From Tubulinosema ratisbonensis (lineage: Eukaryota > Microsporidia > Tubulinosematidae): 10,108 nucleotides of DNA. Both the position numbers and the translations under genes were made by a program. Shown one piece after another: positions 1-8,244 of this stretch; the stretch's first letter is position 1; every line of letters starts with the position of its first letter. The notes beneath the pieces are model-generated. The model saw nothing but the letters and a program-made list of their open reading frames with translations. It searched no databases and had not been told where the DNA came from. The stretch lies in assembly GCA_004000155.1 (NCBI GenBank), contig RCSS01000215.1, positions 1 to 10,108 on the forward strand, given 5' to 3'.

Positions 1-330
1 AAAGCTCACCAAACTATCCTCATTTATACAAGATCTACAGTATATATTACTCGCACCTTCGTTTTTCTAAAAAAAAAGCAGCACACAATCAATCTTTAGA
101 GTAATTACAAAATAAAAAAGCCGTATTTTTAAAAAAAGTTGCAAAACATAACATTAGTTTTAACAAATCAAACACGAGAGCATTTATACTTTTTCATAAA
201 TCGCGATGCTTTGAAGGTACCAACTCCTTATTATACAAGTAATTAAAGATTTCTTTTGTTGTTATTCATTTCCATTGCTTGCTTTTGTTAAATGTTCATT
301 TAAAAATTCAAAATTAAAACAAAATTTCTT
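1..330 (-). other. Possible LTR / 3' region of the Ty3/gypsy remnant
   Basis: This stretch lies directly downstream, on the minus strand, of the stop codon that ends the integrase remnant at 331. In Ty3/gypsy elements this position holds a purine-rich primer site and then the 3' LTR. On the minus strand a short purine-rich run (AATAAGGAG, about 223-231) is followed by TTGGTACC, so an LTR could begin near 222. No second LTR copy is in the window and no terminal CA or target duplication could be defined, so the boundary is a guess. No convincing reading frame was seen. Base composition is slightly less AT-rich than at 800-1700. Confidence 0.2.
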
Positions 331-790
331 TTAAAAAAAACAGAGTTTGTTTTTTTTGTATTTTACTCTTCCACAAACTGGACGAATGTTATTAAGATTA
401 ACTATCATCTCTTCATTTTCATTTTTGTAAACACATAACTTTCTTCTGTCGCAGTAAAATTAAACGACCTTGCAAATCGGGTCAAGTTTGCTTTTTCCCA
501 AAAGTTTCTCACGTGAACAGTTTGATCTCGTTTAATATATTTAATACGACCGATTGGACCTGTATATAAGAATAGATAGAGGGTTTTAGAAGAATTTTTT
601 GTAGGAACGATTCCGCATTTTATTTTACGGTTAATATACTTCTTTCTATACCATATAAGTCAACCACCGGGTGACATCTTAAACTGATACTATCAAACCA
701 ATTAAAATATATTGCCACCTACATCCAACTCATATTAAAGCAAAAAATTTCTAAATCTTGTATTAATACTTGTATTTTCTTGTTAGAGCA
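331..790 (-). mobile_element. Ty3/gypsy retrotransposon remnant: integrase C-terminal region of pol
   Basis: This is a decayed end of a Ty3/gypsy pol gene, spread over three minus-strand frames. Reading downward, the first frame (to the stop at 622-620) gives the end of the integrase core, with the spaced pattern A-I-x-x-N...S-I...P-V-V-D-L-Y-G that usually reads Y-N...S...S-P...Y-G. The second frame (about 665 to the stop at 407-405) gives the C-terminal SH3-like module, including GRIK and D-Q-T-V-H-V-R-N-F, like the family pattern G-D-x-V-x-V-R-N. The third frame, entered by a frameshift near the T5 run at 422-426, gives VNLNNIRPV and then a short basic tail to TAA at 333-331; this matches the usual closing motif VHVNNIRPV. 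The catalytic part is absent; nothing recognisable lies above about 790. The fragment is non-functional. The family call rests on spacing and the last motif, not on a database search. Confidence 0.72.
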
Positions 791-1760
791 TCACTTAATA
801 CGTAATTTTTATATTTTCTTATAATTATTTTTCATACTTTTTAAGCAAGTTGGCTTTATTATAAAATAACCTATAAATAATAAAAAAAATTATTTGATTT
901 TAGTTTCAACAGTATTTTCTTTACAAACCTAATAGTAAGGCGATTTATTTACGTAAATTAATGTTATATTTTTTTAGTGTAACGAATAATTTTTTGATCA
1001 ATTTTTTAGGTAAAGAATATAATTTCTTAATCTGTATTAAAACATTTTATTAATGTAAATATTTATTGTATAAAAATATGTCTAGTAATTTATATGTTCT
1101 TATTTTTATGTATAAATGTAAAGTAGTATTAAAATGTAAAATATTATTCTAAAAAAAAGTATTCAATAATTTTTATAGAAACATTTTATATGACAAAATA
1201 AATTAAATAAAAACTTCGAAAACTCATCAAACACGAAACATTTTTAGTTACTAAAAAATAAAATATTCTTGGTATTTCTACTTATTGATGTAATTTTGAT
1301 GAAAAATTACTATACATACACATTCAAGTTGTTATTAGATATTTATATTATTAAAAATAAATATAATTTGAAAAAAATTTTTATACACGGTCGTTTAAGA
1401 AAATTATTTCAAAAAGATAAAGTATTTTAAAAAGAAAAATTTATACAAAACAATAATCCATTGATCACTCGCAAATTATTGTTTATAAATATAAACCTTA
1501 AATTTCGTATAATAAAGAGATAATTATTTCAATAGGTAAATAAAGAAATAAACACAAAAAATAAAAATCAAATATTTAATTAATTACTTTACTATGATTT
1601 AGATTTTAAGAACATTTTTTTTATTTTGTAAATAGTAAAAGTATAACACTTGTACTAAAAAATTTTTTGTCGCAAAATAATTTGCCATTAGAAAAATCTA
1701 AATTAAAAATTCTAAAAAATATATATGGATTCTAAAATAAAGTCATATCTAAGCAACTAT
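791..1760. other. Gene-free, very AT-rich stretch
   Basis: No reading frame of useful length or coding-like composition was seen on either strand. The sequence is mostly A/T runs with frequent stops in all frames. No tRNA-like clover, tandem array or strong inverted repeat was noticed. It separates the integrase remnant from the 3' end of the signal-peptide pseudogene and may include that gene's 3' flank. Confidence 0.6.
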
Positions 1761-1766
1761 TTTATT
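1761..1766 (-). terminator. AATAAA polyadenylation-like signal over the stop codon
   Basis: On the minus strand the hexamer AATAAA (1766-1761) overlaps the TAA stop of the signal-peptide pseudogene. Overlap of stop codon and polyadenylation signal is typical of compact microsporidian gene ends. In this AT-rich sequence the hexamer also occurs often by chance, so its weight comes only from its position. Confidence 0.3.
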
Positions 1767-2819
1767 TATCTTTGTTTAAAGCTACTTCCATCTTTTCATT
1801 AAATCTCTTAATCTTTATCTTAGTAGAAGACCATTTGTCTGAATATTGATTTATTTCTTTTACCACATCATTAGCTGCATTAAGTCCACTTTCATAATAT
1901 TCTTTCAATTTTGAATAAAAATCGTCTGAAAAAAAGTGAAAAAAACTAAAAATTCTCTAATATCTTATTTTTTTATTAAGGCCTGCAAACAAATCATCAA
2001 TAAAAATCTTTTCGAATCCGTATTCAAATTCATCTACTTTCAAAATATTAAAGAGGGTTTTCAATTCTTCTTTGTTAAATTTTGTGGTATCAAATTCATA
2101 AGAATATTTCAAACATTTGAATAATGTTTTCATAAATTTTATCAAAACAGCTAGCAGAATCCCTAAAGTATTTGATAGTTTTTTATATTTGTCTACATCA
2201 TCCTTCAATTGATTTAAATATTCACTTGTGTATTTAAAATCATATTCACAGCTAAACAAAAAAAGCTTATCCAAATTTTTTTCATTAAATTTTTCGCCGC
2301 CTGGAACAAAATCTTCAAAAAATTTTTCGAAATTTTTTAGTTCATTTTTTATGTTTCTTACCTTTTGCAATAAGCTAAAATATTTTTCTAAAATTTGAAC
2401 AGAAATTTTTTTAATAATTATATTTTTTTAGTTTGTAATTGAGCTAATTTGCTCATCTCTTTCTCAAAATTATCTACAAATTCATTTACTTTTTCAGAAT
2501 TCAAATCTACGTTATTATAATTAAAGTATAAAGAACCCAGGCCACTTTTTTTATATTCAATGTATTTAATATTATTCAACACAGGACTTAAATTATTAAT
2601 TGAGTTTGATTGAATATTTTCATTAACAACTGATCCTTTCTTAATTTCACTCTTATCATTTTTTAAAATCAAATTTTTAATTATGATAAGGTTACTACTT
2701 TAGTCGAAATTACTTGCAGCAGTGCTGCTATTTTAATTTCCTATAAAAAATCCTGCAGTAGAAAAGATGTTAACACTAATTAAAATCAAAAATGTTATTA
2801 AATACTTAGTGAAATTCAT
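1762..2819 (-). pseudogene. Broken gene for a secreted protein with signal peptide (about 350 residues)
   Basis: The product is unrecognised, but the gene structure is clear. ATG at 2819-2817 opens a typical signal peptide: Lys5, a hydrophobic core at about residues 6-19 (YLITFLILISVNIF) and a likely cleavage site after S-T-A (residue 22). The frame is cut by TAA at 2735-2733 (codon 29) and TAA at 2702-2700 (codon 40), then runs open to 2418. A one-base frameshift in the A7 run at 2423-2429 joins it to the next open frame, which continues to TAG at 1959-1957 and, past that stop in the same frame, for 64 more codons to TAA at 1764-1762. The mature part is lysine- and glutamate-rich and looks helical, with one hydrophobic patch (LGILLAVLIKF). 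It is probably a secreted, perhaps host-directed, lineage-specific protein that has been recently inactivated; sequencing error is the rival explanation for the frameshift. A shorter start (TTG at 2672) would lose the signal peptide and is less likely. Confidence 0.7.
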
Positions 2820-2830
2820 AAAAGGGGACT
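2820..2830 (-). promoter_or_regulatory. CCC-like start-proximal signal
   Basis: On the minus strand CCCC (2827-2824) is followed by four T bases and then the ATG at 2819. Microsporidian genes are known to carry a CCC- or GGG-like signal a few bases before the start codon. In such AT-rich DNA a C4 run at this spacing is unlikely to be chance. It supports the upstream ATG with the signal peptide as the ancestral start. Confidence 0.5.
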
Positions 2831-3754
2831 TTTTACTTTTTTATACTTTTTATTTTGATAAATTTGTACAAATTTCCATTTTAAAGCATTTAATCAAAAA
2901 TTATATTTTTGATATTTTGTATCTCTTTTCATTTAAAAGATAATTATGATAGTTAGAAAAATTAACACTGAAATTAACGTAGTAAATTAACTAAAATATA
3001 TAAGGTAATATACTAAAATCTATGAAGGAGTTTTCTATAAATGATTTAAAACTTTTTATGGAATTTTTTTAATAATTCTAAAAATAAAATTTATACTAAA
3101 TCTTTTTAATGTTAATTACTAATAAGTAATAAAATGGCATGTTGCTAATTGTGTTTATTAAACAGCTATAATTCCTTATAATTCAATTTTACCTTTAAAA
3201 ATTTGCTTCAAAAGTATACAAAGCTATGTTAAATTATACATACTTAGAATAATAATTTATATATAAAATATAGAATTTGATTTAAAAATTAAAAACAAAT
3301 ATCTATTCAATCTATCTTTTTGTATTTTTTATAAAATTACTTTTGATTTTATTTTTTATGAACATTTTATTTTTTTTGATTTATTTTCGTTTCTACCCTA
3401 CTGAACTCTTAAAATAAACTCTTAAAATATTTATTTTTTTCTTGTCGTAGTAATAATTATAAAAATCCCAAATAAATAATCATAAAAATTCTATTAAAGA
3501 ACGTTGTTAAAATCTTTAATGTTGATTTTTCTAAAACTAGAACACCAAATATAAACAACCTTAAGATGATTAAATGTAATTATTAATGCCTCTTAATGAA
3601 TAGTCTTATTAATTAAAATATTATAATCTATTTTTATTTATTAAAAATGCGACATTATTTTCAATTAATATTCTTTAAAAAATAAAAAAAAAGTTTAAAA
3701 ATCAAGACAACGAGGAATTTGTGGAAACAAAATTTTTTACAATACAAAAAAAAC
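2831..3754. other. Gene-free AT-rich stretch with a 13-bp tandem duplication
   Basis: No supported gene was found. A plus-strand ATG at 3022 opens only 16 codons. A perfect 13-base direct duplication (AACTCTTAAAATA) lies at 3404-3416 and 3417-3429; two copies in AT-rich DNA are a likely replication-slippage product. The rest is A/T-rich sequence with stops in every frame. Confidence 0.5.
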
Positions 3755-3869
3755 TTATTTATCCCTTTTTTCAAACAAATATACTCTTATTTCTTCTAAT
3801 TTTGAATAAAACTTAACTAGCTTGTTTTTTTGCTGTTAGTAAGAAGTTATATCTTTTCAAAGACTCATT
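3755..3869 (-). pseudogene. Decayed gene end sharing FYSKL with the secreted-protein pseudogene
   Basis: Two short minus-strand open stretches in adjoining frames look like the end of a dead gene. The first, from about 3869, begins N-E-S-L-K-R-Y-N and runs to a stop near 3813. The second, 3814-3755, reads K-F-Y-S-K-L-E-E and ends E-K-R-D-K before TAA. The signal-peptide pseudogene at 1762-2819 contains F-Y-S-K-L-K-E about 56 codons before its end and closes with N-K-D-K before TAA, also as GATAAATAA. The similarity suggests a related paralogue, but it is only a few residues, the spacing to the stop differs and no start is visible. The stretch may be chance. Confidence 0.28.
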
Positions 3870-4127
3870 AATCCTAAATATTTATAATAATGTTTCATGA
3901 TAAACAATAAAAGATAAATTTGTTACACACATAATTTTAGAATGTAAAGAATTTTTTTAATTCATATTTAAATTAAATAATTTTAATAAATTGGTCTAGG
4001 AGAAACATTCCTCATATAAAGAAAAATAGCTAAAACCTAAAATTTAAGTACTTTAAAGTTAGATTGTATGAAATTAACTCAATAATTTTTAAGATTGTGT
4101 TGTTATTATTTAAATCTTTTTTTAAAT

Positions 4128-4551
4128 ATGTTTGAAGATAGTTATATGGATTACACTAATAATCTTAATTGTTTTTTTATTTATGAACATTTTAGTAATA
4201 AAGACTTTGTAGAATCATAGAGTTGTTTGTGAGATACAAGTTTACAAAACAGGAAAGCAAAACCACTGGTTGATAAAATCTCTTTTTTATGGAAAAAGAG
4301 ATTCAAAAAGTATTTAAAAGAATTATTAAATAAATGAGGTCTTACAAGATAAACGTATTCTAAATATATTTTATTCTAAAAAAGCGAGAAAGCTGCGGTC
4401 ACCTAAACCTTATAAACTATATTCTACTACAGAGACTTATCAGCTCATTTCAAATAAAATTGTATATTTATTTAACTATGATACTTATAGGATAATTTTA
4501 ATATATCAAAATTATTTTATGCCCTGTTTTATGAGAACGGGTCTGTTTTAA
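4128..4551 (+). pseudogene. Decayed orphan gene, unrecognised product
   Basis: ATG at 4128 opens 30 codons (starting MFEDSYMDY) to TAG at 4218-4220. A one-base shift just before that stop, near 4213, leads to a second frame. It is open from 4213 to TAA at 4315-4317, passes a second TAA at 4327-4329, and is then open to TAA at 4549-4551. Short diagnostic pieces are VVCEIQVYKTGKQNHWL and, later, KKARKLRSPKPYKLYSTTE. Amino-acid use is balanced and codons such as CTG, CGG and GCG occur, unlike the flanks, which is why I call it former coding sequence. The product would be about 140 residues, basic in the middle. I recognise no domain. The last 15 or so codons are less convincing. Function cannot be stated. 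Confidence 0.45.
4277..4303. repeat. 11-bp perfect inverted repeat (hairpin)
   Basis: AATCTCTTTTT at 4277-4287 is exactly complementary to 4293-4303, with a five-base loop (4288-4292). It lies inside the decayed plus-strand gene at 4128-4551, so it may simply be coding sequence with chance symmetry. No run of T follows it, so it is not an obvious terminator. Confidence 0.35.
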
Positions 4552-4799
4552 TTTATATCTTTCACATAAAATTTATTATGTTTTGATTCTTTTGTTTTTT
4601 TTTGTTTAGTTTTTTAGCTTTTTAACTTCTTTAAAATAAAAAATACTTTAGGGTTTAGGTGTTAATATAATGTTTTTAGCTTAGAAAAGCATTTGGACAT
4701 CAAATTTTTAAAAAAGTATAGAAAAAAGAAAAAATTGATGATATATTTTTATTTGACATTTAATTTTATAACAAGTTTCTTTAATCTACATTTAAATTT
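4552..4799. other. AT-rich spacer between two converging decayed genes
   Basis: This region lies between the ends of the plus-strand pseudogene (to 4551) and the minus-strand pseudogene (to about 4800). A stop-limited minus-strand stretch of about 26 codons follows at the upper end, in the same frame as the last part of the minus-strand pseudogene, so that gene may have reached further. Otherwise only A/T runs are seen. Confidence 0.4.
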
Positions 4800-5380
4800 A
4801 ACTTGTTCTATCATTTTTTGTTAGGCAATAAAAATTAATTCTCATCATTTTAAATGTTTTTTTTACACGACAATTAGCTTTAATATGTAACATTTATCCT
4901 ACAAAACATTTTTGCAAATTTTTTCTAATTAAGAACGTTTTTACCCTTTCTTTTTCGATCAAAATTTAAATTTTTTTACACCAGAATCAAATGCTCTGAT
5001 TTTTATTACCATTTTATTCCATATTGTTTGTTAATAGTTAAGTATATTAAAATTAAATGCTATTCTTTTTATATCCACAACAAAGTGTGGCAACAGACAT
5101 AATAATTTTATCTTTATTATTTAAAATTCTTTTTAAGTGGTTTCTGTTTGAGCCCTAATTCTAAGAAAAGCTTAAATATTATTCCTGTAACATGATGATT
5201 ATATTTTTTGCACTCTTCATATTTTCTTTTAATAGATTTACTTTTTGAGCTATTTTCTATTCGCTCAAAACTTTTTTATATTCTATATAATCTTGCCTTT
5301 TTGTAACCCAACGCAAAAATCACTTCCAAATTTGTTTTTTTTGTAAGAAAAAGAATTTTTTCTTCTAGCTTTATACTCAT
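4800..5380 (-). pseudogene. Decayed orphan gene with a possible helix-turn-helix N-terminus
   Basis: ATG at 5380-5378 opens a frame beginning MSIKLEEKILF that has TAA at 5278-5276 and runs on in frame to TAA at 5119-5117 (87 codons including the stop). The first 34 residues have a helix-turn-helix look: LEVIFALGYKKARLYRI. The next part is basic and ends near LELGLKQKPLKKNF. From about 5157 an adjoining frame continues with I-I-M-S-V-A-T-L-C-C-G-Y-K-K-N-S-I, a GYKK core like that of the first block. After several stops the same frame holds longer open pieces at about 4965-4800 (IEKERVKTFLIRKNLQK and later KKTFKMMRINFYCLTK). The layout could be the DNA-binding start of a dead transposase or an orphan DNA-binding protein. 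I do not recognise the family. The part below 5050 is the weakest. Confidence 0.42.
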
Positions 5381-5796
5381 CAAAGATTTTTTATGTGAAA
5401 ATGTTTGATATGTTTTATCTAGAAAACAAATAATTCTTAAAAAAATATTAATTGAGTTATATTAAACAAAATTTTTGTGAAAAATGTTTATATTATAACT
5501 ATAAACATTATTAAATCTATAAACTATAGTAAAGTCATAAAAATAAATACTAACCTAAAGACGTATAAATAGTATCAAAAAATATTACATGGTAACTCAA
5601 ATTTAGAAACTATGTTTATTTTAAAACTATACGTACATAACAATAGGTTGTCTGATAGAATAAAGTGCTTTTAGATGTCATTAATTTATAAAACTATAAA
5701 AATAAAGTTCATTTTCCAATACAGTTTATTATTATATTGTTTTTTTATAAAAAACTCTATGAAAATCAAGTACCAATTTATTTAATTTAGAATGTA
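5381..5796. other. AT-rich intergenic region between divergent genes
   Basis: The stretch separates the minus-strand pseudogene starting at 5380 from the plus-strand membrane-protein gene at 5797 and would hold both promoters. A TATA-like run (TTTTTTTATAAAAAA) lies at about 5741-5755, some 45 bases before the ATG at 5797. No CCC or GGG motif is found next to that ATG. No other structure was seen. Confidence 0.3.
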
Positions 5797-6669
5797 ATGA
5801 CAAAATTAAGGTTTCTGATTGGTAATAAATTTTTAAATATATATTTTTTTATTTTATTATATATCTTTTATCCTCTTATCATAAATTTTAAAATCTTTTT
5901 TTCGGATTTTTTTTTTATTTTTATGAATGAAAACACTGGAAAGAATACTCTTATAAACGTAAACTCTTTGTTAAAAAAATTAAAAAACAAAAATAGGATA
6001 GAAAATAAAAAATGCGATGCTGTGAAATTTCCAATTCAAAATAAAACCAAGTTTAGACTGTTTAAAAAAAACAAAACTGCATTTTCAGTAATTTTTATTT
6101 ATTTGTTTCCAATTTTGTATTTTATTTCAGCTTCAGTTTGTTTTTATCCTCTAAAAACTAATTTAGAGCTTTTCTTATTTGCTGTATATTCTGGTATGAG
6201 TTTACCAACACTTATTTTTAGAATAATTCTGTGTTTTATCGATTTTAAATGTTTTTTGGACGCTTTATTTTGTATTATTGCACTTATGTGTGTATCATGG
6301 GTTGGTTTTTTATTTTGTCCTTATATCCTTTATCAATTACAAATTGTTACAGTTTTTACTTTTACAATCGTGTTTTGTTTTACCGTAGTATATGTTTTGT
6401 TAATTATATCATTATTCTCGAAGTATAAAATTACAAGGCTGTTTATCTTAATTTTTTTATTTACGCATTTTATGTTAGATTTTTCGCTTTTTAATGTTAT
6501 TAACTCTTTTTTTATCGTGGTTACAATATTCTTAGAAGCTATCGTTACAAATTTTTGGGAAGAAAACCTCTTTATTTTTGATATTGTTTTTTATATTAAT
6601 ACATATGTTTTGTATTATGTTATAGAAAAACAAAAAATAGTTGAATTTTGTAAATTTTTGCGTATCTAA
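5797..6669 (+). CDS. Multi-pass membrane protein, hypothetical (290 aa)
   Basis: This is the only long uninterrupted gene in the window. The predicted protein has a hydrophobic segment at about residues 12-43, a basic soluble stretch at 44-93 rich in Lys and Asn, and then a chain of hydrophobic segments at about 95-117, 124-148, 152-178, 182-207, 213-228, 232-250 and 258-276, ending in a short tail (EFCKFLRI). It would be an integral membrane protein with six to eight passes. There are no glycosidase, protease or transporter signature motifs I can name. Microsporidia have expanded families of orphan multi-pass proteins of this size (for example UPF0328/DUF2463). The shape, with a soluble basic lead before the first strong passes, would fit if Met43 were the true start (248 aa), but I see no diagnostic motif. 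The ATG at 5797 is preceded by ATGTA with stops, so upstream extension is not possible. AATAAA follows at 6771-6776. Confidence 0.72.
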   Translation: MTKLRFLIGNKFLNIYFFILLYIFYPLIINFKIFFSDFFFIFMNENTGKNTLINVNSLLKKLKNKNRIENKKCDAVKFPIQNKTKFRLFKKNKTAFSVIFIYLFPILYFISASVCFYPLKTNLELFLFAVYSGMSLPTLIFRIILCFIDFKCFLDALFCIIALMCVSWVGFLFCPYILYQLQIVTVFTFTIVFCFTVVYVLLIISLFSKYKITRLFILIFLFTHFMLDFSLFNVINSFFIVVTIFLEAIVTNFWEENLFIFDIVFYINTYVLYYVIEKQKIVEFCKFLRI

Positions 6670-7563
6670 ATCTTATATGATTTTTTGAAAAAAAATTATA
6701 ATTCAAATGCTAAGGTTTGGATATTTTTGTGAGCGACTTTTTAGTTAATATTGTCTTGTTTTATTACATAAATAAACTTTAATTCCCTAAACGAATTTTA
6801 ATATCCCCTTGTATCTTTGTATATTTGAAATAAAAAATATGTCAAATATTTAGTCTGAAAAATGTTGATTTTTTTTACTCATAATGCATTTCTCTCTGTG
6901 ATTTTTAATATTTTTTTTAATTCTTTATTGTGTATTCTGTTTAATAGAGTCTAAAAATTTAAGTTATATTACTCTTATATCATAATATCAATTTTTTTAA
7001 AAATTTGAATTATTTTAATTTTTTTTCGAACAAAATATTTATACTTTCACAAATTTATAAATGAATATGAATTTTAAATGATAATTTTTTGCCTTTTTTG
7101 TAATTTTCTTCAAATAGAATTCTATTAATAGTTGAAATTATTGGTGTTTTCTATAATTTGTGATTTCTACTTGTATATAATTTTACATTTATAAGTTATT
7201 TTCTTTTCGTAATAGTCTTTAAATTTAGTAAAATAATGTAAATCATGTTTTCAAAACTTTCGTATCATTCTAAGTTTTATTTTTTTCATTTGCTTTTTTT
7301 AATCAAACAACTTTTTAGAATTATCTTAGTTTTTTCAATTCTATTTAAGTTAATAAATAATTACTATGTTTCTAAAGTAATTTGTGTGATGTATTTTAAA
7401 AATATATTGAACGATTCAGAATGTTGTAATGTTTATGTTTTATAGAAATCAATATTTCATCTATTCTAGTAGAATTATGTTAGTGATAAAAAAGTTTATA
7501 TATTATTTAGGAAAAGATATAAATAAATATAGTGGTTTATGATTAATTAGTTTGATTTAAATT
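6670..7563. other. Mostly gene-free AT-rich stretch
   Basis: The 3' flank of the membrane-protein gene includes AATAAA at 6771-6776, about 100 bases after its stop, a possible polyadenylation signal. Beyond that the DNA is T-rich on the plus strand. A 66-codon open frame at 7245-7445 has a Phe/Leu/Ile-rich composition that T-rich DNA gives by default, and I do not call it a gene. Confidence 0.45.
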
Positions 7564-7625
7564 ATTTTATAAAAAAAACCGAGGAAGCCATTGCCCAACT
7601 TAACCGTATTAAATTCTTATCATGA
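7564..7625. other. GC-richer patch next to an A8/T8 run
   Basis: Positions about 7580-7612 (GAGGAAGCCATTGCCCAACT and neighbours) stand out by much higher G+C than anything within several hundred bases. On the plus strand they read T-E-E-A-I-A-Q-L-N-R-I-K-F-L-S before TGA. On the minus strand the patch ends in CCTCGG followed by a T run, a layout possible for the 3' end of a Pol III transcript. Neither reading could be tied to a known RNA or protein. Confidence 0.2.
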
Positions 7626-7859
7626 TTATTTATAAAATATCGTGGTTTTTAAGCTCAATATCGCATGTGTATATTTTTTGTTTCTTATTCTTCGAAAATT
7701 TAGGGAAAGATATGTGTTAAGATATTTTACACGTGCGGCATTAATAGTAGCTTTATATCGTTTTTTACTGGTTTTATAACCTAAATATAAGTTTTTTGTG
7801 TTTTTTTGACATGATAAATATTTTACAAAGAAGTTTGTCACAGTATCAGCTTTACTCAT
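7626..7859 (-). CDS. Small basic hypothetical protein (77 aa)
   Basis: ATG at 7859-7857 opens 77 codons to TAA at 7628-7626. The protein starts MSKADTVTNFFVKYL and is strongly basic, with many Lys, Arg and Tyr residues (for example KTSKKRYKATINAARVKYL and NFRRIRNKKY). It has no signal peptide and no membrane segment. Codon use is more mixed (GCC, GCA, CGT, ACG, TCC) than expected from random AT-rich DNA, which argues for past or present coding. The same frame continues after several stops into the GC-richer patch at 7564-7625, so this may be the surviving part of a longer dead gene. I recognise no family. It could be a nucleic-acid-binding protein or a mobile-element relic, but that is only a guess from charge. 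Confidence 0.3.
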   Translation of the reverse strand: MSKADTVTNFFVKYLSCQKNTKNLYLGYKTSKKRYKATINAARVKYLNTYLSLNFRRIRNKKYTHAILSLKTTIFYK

Positions 7860-8223
7860 TTTGAATGTAACAAATTAATACATTAAATATATTTTTTTAT
7901 TGCATCTGTTCTATTTGATGTATAAAAAAATAAAAATTACAATATCTTCAAACAAAATGTAAAATCTTAAGTTAAGCAATAAAAGGTCAATTCAAAAGCT
8001 GGGTAAAAAAATTATTTGCAAAATTTCGACTCAAACTTCGAAAAAGTTAAATCTTTTGAAAATGTTAACTATTTTGATATAAGTTAATCACAATTTTCGA
8101 CTTATTTAATATTGTTAATTATTTTACAACACCAACAAATAAATAGAAATGAACACTATATAAAGTCATAGTTCTTGTTGCTTTAAAATTAATTTTGAAG
8201 CCTTTTCCCTATGAACGATATGG

Positions 8224-8244
8224 GATTTCTAATTTTTAGAAATC
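8224..8244. repeat. 9-bp perfect hairpin, 3-base loop
   Basis: GATTTCTAA (8224-8232) and TTAGAAATC (8236-8244) are perfect complements around a TTT loop. It lies about 15 bases after CCCTATG (8206-8212), where a CCC motif precedes an 18-codon open frame. Function unknown. Confidence 0.35.

Noticed and set aside
1936..2124. Plus-strand open frame of 62 codons
   Set aside because: It lies antisense to the secreted-protein pseudogene, whose minus-strand frame is far better supported; it is a shadow.
1762..2819. Altered genetic code or programmed readthrough to explain in-frame TAA/TAG
   Set aside because: The intact gene at 5797-6669 ends with TAA normally, and a frameshift is also present, so decay or sequence error is simpler.
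3022..3072. Short plus-strand ORF MKEFSIND...
   Set aside because: Only 16 codons, followed by stops in all frames; no support.
3700..3830. Two overlapping plus-strand open stretches of about 32-43 codons
   Set aside because: Two frames open at once suggests low stop density by chance; the minus-strand FYSKL reading is slightly better supported.
7245..7445. Plus-strand open frame of 66 codons, hydrophobic
   Set aside because: Phe/Leu/Ile-rich composition is what T-rich DNA encodes by default; no motif, start signal or homologue recognised.
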